The position numbers and the translations under genes were made by a program. Of a DNA stretch of 64,000 bases, positions 62,709 to 64,000 are shown in pieces; positions within the stretch are counted from its first letter, which is position 1, and the number at the start of each line of letters is the position of its first letter. Under the pieces are notes generated by a model. The model saw only the letters and a list, made by a program, of their open reading frames with translations, made no database searches and was not told the DNA's origin. This DNA comes from an uncultured Sphingomonadaceae bacterium. GTDB lineage: Bacteria > Pseudomonadota > Alphaproteobacteria > Sphingomonadales > Sphingomonadaceae. Where the stretch lies: NCBI GenBank assembly GCA_947501325.1, contig CANMVC010000004.1, positions 1-64,000 of the forward strand, given 5' to 3'.

Positions 62709-63212
62709 ATGAAAATCTTATTCGCGATTGGCACTTTGGGAATGATCGCAACAGGGTTTTCTGCCTCCGCGGCGGCCAGCGATCCTGCGGTCTCGACCAG
62801 TGAGGCCAACAAAGCCATCGTTCTTGAGGTTTTTGAAGCGCTTGAATCAGGTGATCTGACAACACTGGAGCGATATTTTGACACCGAAAGCGACGTTATT
62901 CTGGGAATGGAGACGCGTAAACGCGGCGGACCTTACGAGCATTTCCGAGATGCCGCAGCGTTCCCCGGCTCGCTGTCCGATGTTTCTGTTGAGGTCGAGC
63001 ACGTGCTGGCGGAAGACGATAAGGTGGCGATCCAATCGCTCATCTGCGGGAACCATGCCAAGCCAATCCTGGGTTTCGAACCGACCGGCAAGCGATTATG
63101 CTCGCGCTACATCAATCTCTATACGCTCCGCGCAGGGCAGATTATCAGCAATTCGGTCAGTGTTTATCGCGACCAGCTCATTGATCAGCTTGAGGCGAAC
63201 AAAACGGGGTAA
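62709..63212 (+). CDS. secreted NTF2-like/SnoaL-fold protein
   Basis: About 167 residues from ATG 62709, eight bases after AAGGA; an upstream frame extension to 62607 lacks support. Signal peptide MKILFAIGTLGMIATGFSAS, cleaved near ASAAA. The mature part has the NTF2-like pattern: KAIVLEVFEALESGDLTTLE, YFDTESDVILGM and the C-terminal INLYTLRAGQIISNSVSVYR strand. A periplasmic or secreted enzyme or binding protein of unknown substrate. Confidence 0.72.
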   Translation: MKILFAIGTLGMIATGFSASAAASDPAVSTSEANKAIVLEVFEALESGDLTTLERYFDTESDVILGMETRKRGGPYEHFRDAAAFPGSLSDVSVEVEHVLAEDDKVAIQSLICGNHAKPILGFEPTGKRLCSRYINLYTLRAGQIISNSVSVYRDQLIDQLEANKTG

Positions 63213-63547
63213 CTCTTGATCCCTGCCACAGAAATAATTCCCCGCGCCTTTATCTCGATAGTCTCTAGCGTACAGCGCTGGCGGCAATTGGCTTCGTCGC
63301 ATTCACGGCAAAGCCGACGCTAGAAAAAGCGCTTTCCTACAGGGATCGGCTTGTGATAATCTCACGCAGTTCTTTCTCAGCTGTCGATATTCATCCGGCG
63401 TTCCGGCCTATTTTCGTTCCCGGAATCCGGGAAAATTTTTAAGGCTATTCTGTGTCGAAGCTGTAGAAACTCGCCGAGGCCGCCCAACCGGAAAACGATT
63501 TAACTGCCTGAAATATAAAGATTTCCCGTTGATCGAAGCCAGTAGTG
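63213..63547. other. intergenic region, nothing recognised
   Basis: About 335 bases between the NTF2-like gene and the racemase gene. No repeat of the families above, no RNA gene and no coding frame with family resemblance was seen. A GGCATTTTTA-type terminator is also not evident. Confidence 0.5.
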
Positions 63548-64000
63548 CTAAGCGTCCGCCAAAATCCAGTCGACCGCCGCGTCCGCATGGATTTCGGTGC
63601 TGTCATAGATGGGCAGAATATTCGCCTTGGCATCAATGATCAGGTCCAGTTCGGTACAGCCCAGGACAATCGCTTCAACCTCTTGTTTGGCGATATTGGT
63701 GATGAAGGTTTTCATCGTCCGTTCCGAATCACGTTTCACTTTGCTGAACATCAGCTCCTCGTAAATAATCCGGTCAATCTCCTCGACACGATCTTCATCC
63801 GGTGGGGTTAGCGTGATGCCTTTGCCGACCAGTCGTTTGCGGTAAAAGCCTTCTGTCATCACATTGCGCGTGCCCAGCAGTGTCGCGTTCTTGATGCCAT
63901 CCGCGACCATCTTGTCGCCAACGCAATCAGCAATATGCAGGATCGGTACGCCAACTTCAGGCTGCACTTGCTCGTAGATTTTGTGCATGGCGTTGGAGCA
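63548..64000 (-). CDS. aspartate/glutamate racemase family protein (5' part beyond the window)
   Basis: The frame runs to the window edge. At the edge CSNAMHKIYEQVQ carries the first catalytic cysteine segment (C-[NS]-[TN]-x-H-type). Later, VEAIVLGCTELDL has the second catalytic cysteine. Segments in between (GIKNATLLGTRNVMTEGFYR, ERTMKTFI) fit the aspartate racemase branch, which interconverts L- and D-amino acids without cofactor. About the first 80 residues are missing. Confidence 0.87.
   Translation of the reverse strand, partial: CSNAMHKIYEQVQPEVGVPILHIADCVGDKMVADGIKNATLLGTRNVMTEGFYRKRLVGKGITLTPPDEDRVEEIDRIIYEELMFSKVKRDSERTMKTFITNIAKQEVEAIVLGCTELDLIIDAKANILPIYDSTEIHADAAVDWILADA

Overview
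The window is chromosomal DNA from an alphaproteobacterium, most likely a sphingomonad (Sphingomonadaceae, of the Sphingorhabdus/Parasphingorhabdus/Sphingopyxis kind). The evidence is gene content: a PEPxxWA-CTERM protein, a large TonB-dependent receptor, an alphaproteobacterial-type glutamate-cysteine ligase, the DUF1285-NUDIX-CCA operon and a gene-transfer-agent-like head/tail operon. Dispersed palindromic repeats of several families also fit. The genus is inference, and no rRNA or tRNA gene is present to settle it. Almost all of the sequence is coding, in short operons with many 1-11 base overlaps.

Layout. 0-5.7 kb: a frameshifted HTH gene resembling the phage small terminase further on, a DUF1838 lipoprotein, a DMT exporter overlapping a threonine aldolase, and a winged-helix gene divergent from a LuxR solo. 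5.7-11.5 kb: a membrane GGDEF-EAL protein, a 59-residue HTH gene coupled to a photolyase-like FAD protein, Tag glycosylase and an ICMT-like membrane methyltransferase. 11.6-20.1 kb: a PQQ-type sugar dehydrogenase lipoprotein, extensin-like and DUF1499 proteins, GNAT, the DUF1285-NUDIX-CCA operon, an SDR with a strong terminator, a PEP-CTERM protein, a truncated P-loop kinase and a GFA protein. 20.2-31 kb: parC, an NTF2-like protein, a DUF4349 lipoprotein and the purine genes purC, purS and purQ. purC is separated from purS by a two-gene surface-lipoprotein/Slam locus. A decayed HNH/AHH-type nuclease gene and an OmpA-family protein follow.

31-42.8 kb, minus strand: an operon matching the RcGTA/HK97-type structural cluster in order: small-terminase-like, large terminase, portal, small membrane protein, protease, capsid, connectors, tail protein, tail chaperones, tape measure. 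It departs from the standard in four ways. The gp10 chaperone is broken. A repeat is read in frame inside terL and another inside the second chaperone gene. Everything after the tape measure is reduced to one large TIM-barrel/tail-sheath-like protein whose end carries only the start of a gp12 (DUF2460) domain, plus a DUF2793 protein; no gp13, gp14 or gp15 is visible. A near-consensus sigma70-type promoter stands in front of the operon.

42.8-64 kb: an M28 peptidase, a DUF6151 protein, a cNMP-patatin phospholipase, a DUF2855 protein, an AGCS alanine/glycine symporter, a DedA-like protein, gshA, a TonB receptor, a periplasmic pentapeptide/LprI protein overlapping dinB, a Bcr/CflA-type efflux pump, DUF2147, the paired SO2930-type diheme cytochrome and parallel beta-helix protein, an NTF2-like protein and the end of an Asp/Glu racemase.

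Five families of short palindromic repeats are scattered through the window, densest in and around the GTA-like operon. The points most worth following up are the reduced GTA-like operon with coding-sequence repeats and the Slam/surface-lipoprotein pair.
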